A stretch of 45,986 nt of DNA from a virus. Each line of letters begins with the position of its first letter. The first letter of the stretch is position 1. Both the position numbers and the translations under genes were made by a program. Shown here in pieces: positions 45,297-45,986 of this stretch. The DNA is taken from positions 1-45,986 of IMG/VR virus record IMGVR_UViG_3300022213_000011, one strand, 5' to 3'. A model generated the notes under the pieces. The model did not search any database, was not told the DNA's origin, and saw only the letters and a list, made by a program, of their open reading frames with translations.

Positions 45297-45986
45297 ATGT
45301 CGCGCGGGCGCGTCGCTGTCGCGCACCGGCGACGCTTCAACGGAGACCCGGAGAACGTGAGCAAAGGCACCCGCACATATCGACGGATCGCGACGACGTT
45401 TTGGAACGATCCAGACCTCCGCCGGCGAGGGATCACAGGGGACCAACGGCTCCTCCTCCTGTACTACTTCACGGGCCCGCGGACGAACCTCGCGGGGCTC
45501 TATTGGCTCCCGCTCACGTACGCCGCCCAAGAGACCGACCTACCCCTCGAGGACGTCCGGCGGTGGACCCTCGGCGAGCTCGCGCCGTACGTGTCCTACG
45601 ACGTCGAGACCGAGGAGATCCTCGTCCACCGGCTCGCGTTTCACAACATCGGCGACGACCTCAAGGCGCGCGACAAACGACTCCAACCGATCGCGCGGAA
45701 CCTCTCCGACGCACACTCCGCGGAGCTCCTCGCGAAGTGGTTCGAGCTCTACCCGGCGTGGCCGATCGACCCCGAGACTATGGCGCCAATCCTCGATCCT
45801 GAAGGGGCAGGGGTAAGGGGCAGGGGTAAGGGGCATACCAAGGGGCATCCGAAGGGGCATACCAAGGGGCTACCCCAAGGGGCTACCCCAAGGGGCAGGG
45901 GTAAGGGGCAGGGGGAAGCCATAGCAGTAGCAGGTGCAGTAGCAGTAGCAGTAGCAGGGGCAGGGACAGAGACAGAGAGACAGAGC
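45297..45986 (+). CDS. Replication initiator, 5' part (continues at base 1 to 659)
   Basis: From ATG 45297 the protein has a helical winged-helix-like N-terminal domain: RTYRRIATTFWNDPDLRRRG, GDQRLLLLYYFTGPRTNLAG, LYWLPLTYAAQETDLPLEDV. This is the pattern of phage replisome organisers and DnaD-like initiators. VSYDVETEEILVHRLAFHNI follows. At about residue 168 the frame enters the iteron array and becomes Gly/Lys/Arg-rich. It stays open to the window end and, after removing the repeated 155 bases, continues to 659 (397 residues in all). No helicase or primase gene accompanies it, so it probably recruits host replication proteins. Confidence 0.85.
   Translation, partial: MSRGRVAVAHRRRFNGDPENVSKGTRTYRRIATTFWNDPDLRRRGITGDQRLLLLYYFTGPRTNLAGLYWLPLTYAAQETDLPLEDVRRWTLGELAPYVSYDVETEEILVHRLAFHNIGDDLKARDKRLQPIARNLSDAHSAELLAKWFELYPAWPIDPETMAPILDPEGAGVRGRGKGHTKGHPKGHTKGLPQGATPRGRGKGQGEAIAVAGAVAVAVAGAGTETERQS
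45802..45915 (+). repeat. Nine iterons inside the initiator gene, candidate origin
   Basis: Nine units of 12 or 13 bases begin with AAGGGGC: AAGGGGCAGGGGT twice, AAGGGGCATACC, AAGGGGCATCCG, AAGGGGCATACC, AAGGGGCTACCCC twice, AAGGGGCAGGGGT and AAGGGGCAGGGGG. Because 13 is not a multiple of three, the peptide changes from unit to unit while the DNA unit is kept, which points to selection on DNA. Lambda has its origin iterons inside gene O in the same way. Seven of the units are also visible in whole or part at bases 1-84. Confidence 0.75.
45832..45986. repeat. Right copy of the terminal direct repeat
   Basis: Matches 1-161 with one GCAGTA hexamer fewer. It covers iterons 3-9, the GCAGTA repeats and the ACAGAG repeats. 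Together with the continuous reading frame this shows that the contig closes on itself. Confidence 0.93.

Overview
The window is the complete genome of a long-tailed (siphovirus-type) bacteriophage, assembled as a circle and cut inside a gene. Bases 1-161 recur at 45832-45986, and one reading frame (the replication initiator) runs off the right end and continues at the left end to 659. All supported genes lie on the + strand. Many neighbours overlap by 4 bases (ATGA or GTGA) and GTG starts are common. Base composition is strongly GC-rich by eye. The host is unknown. A lysis cassette with a coiled-coil spanin-like protein, a small lipoprotein and a secreted protein ending its signal peptide in SAQ suggest a diderm host; Gemmatimonadota or a similar high-GC phylum is a guess only. 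No stretch above 300 bases lacks a gene, and I see no tRNA, CRISPR array, insertion sequence, integrase or CI-type divergent immunity region.

Layout. 664-1799: a GpZ-like minor tail protein and small unknowns. 1804-2579: a ParB-domain/adenine methylase gene broken by an apparent internal deletion. 2576-9892: packaging and head (TerS with a helix-hairpin-helix tail, GpA-type TerL, gpW, lambda-type portal, a zinc-ribbon protein, a ClpP protease-scaffold-capsid fusion, a DUF2190-like decoration protein). 9902-18774: connector and tail (FII-like, U-like, tube, G/GT chaperones joined by a -1 frameshift, a short tape measure, Dit-like protein, hub, FN3-like protein). 18771-21079: lysis cassette. 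21154-27757: fibre and appendage region with visibly different codon use, including a secreted paralogue of a fibre domain and a 640-residue repeat protein.

27842-36775: early region, opened by a good sigma70-type promoter that would make a nearly leaderless message. It encodes an HTH protein, an RDF-like metal-binding protein, a RecB-family Fe-S nuclease, a Rad50/SbcC-like ATPase, a HARP-like small protein, a RuvC-like resolvase and small unknowns. No polymerase, primase or replicative helicase is present, so the host replisome is presumably recruited.

36780-41409: four near-identical promoter/operator/hairpin modules each drive small genes. This block also holds a TGT/DpdA-like TIM barrel, a Mom-like DNA modification protein and two small HTH regulators. 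41406-44541: a Lar-like protein, a MazG-like protein, a Gp37/Gp68 three-Cys protein and a lipoprotein. A clear intrinsic terminator follows, then a cold-shock protein, a gene carrying a perfect 14-bp parS core (GTTTCACGTGAAAC) written in locally unusual codons, and the initiator, whose gene contains nine 12-13 bp iterons that are the best candidate replication origin.

The most notable points are the parS core beside the initiator and iterons, the four-copy regulatory module controlling a probable DNA-modification and anti-restriction island, and the broken ParB-methylase.
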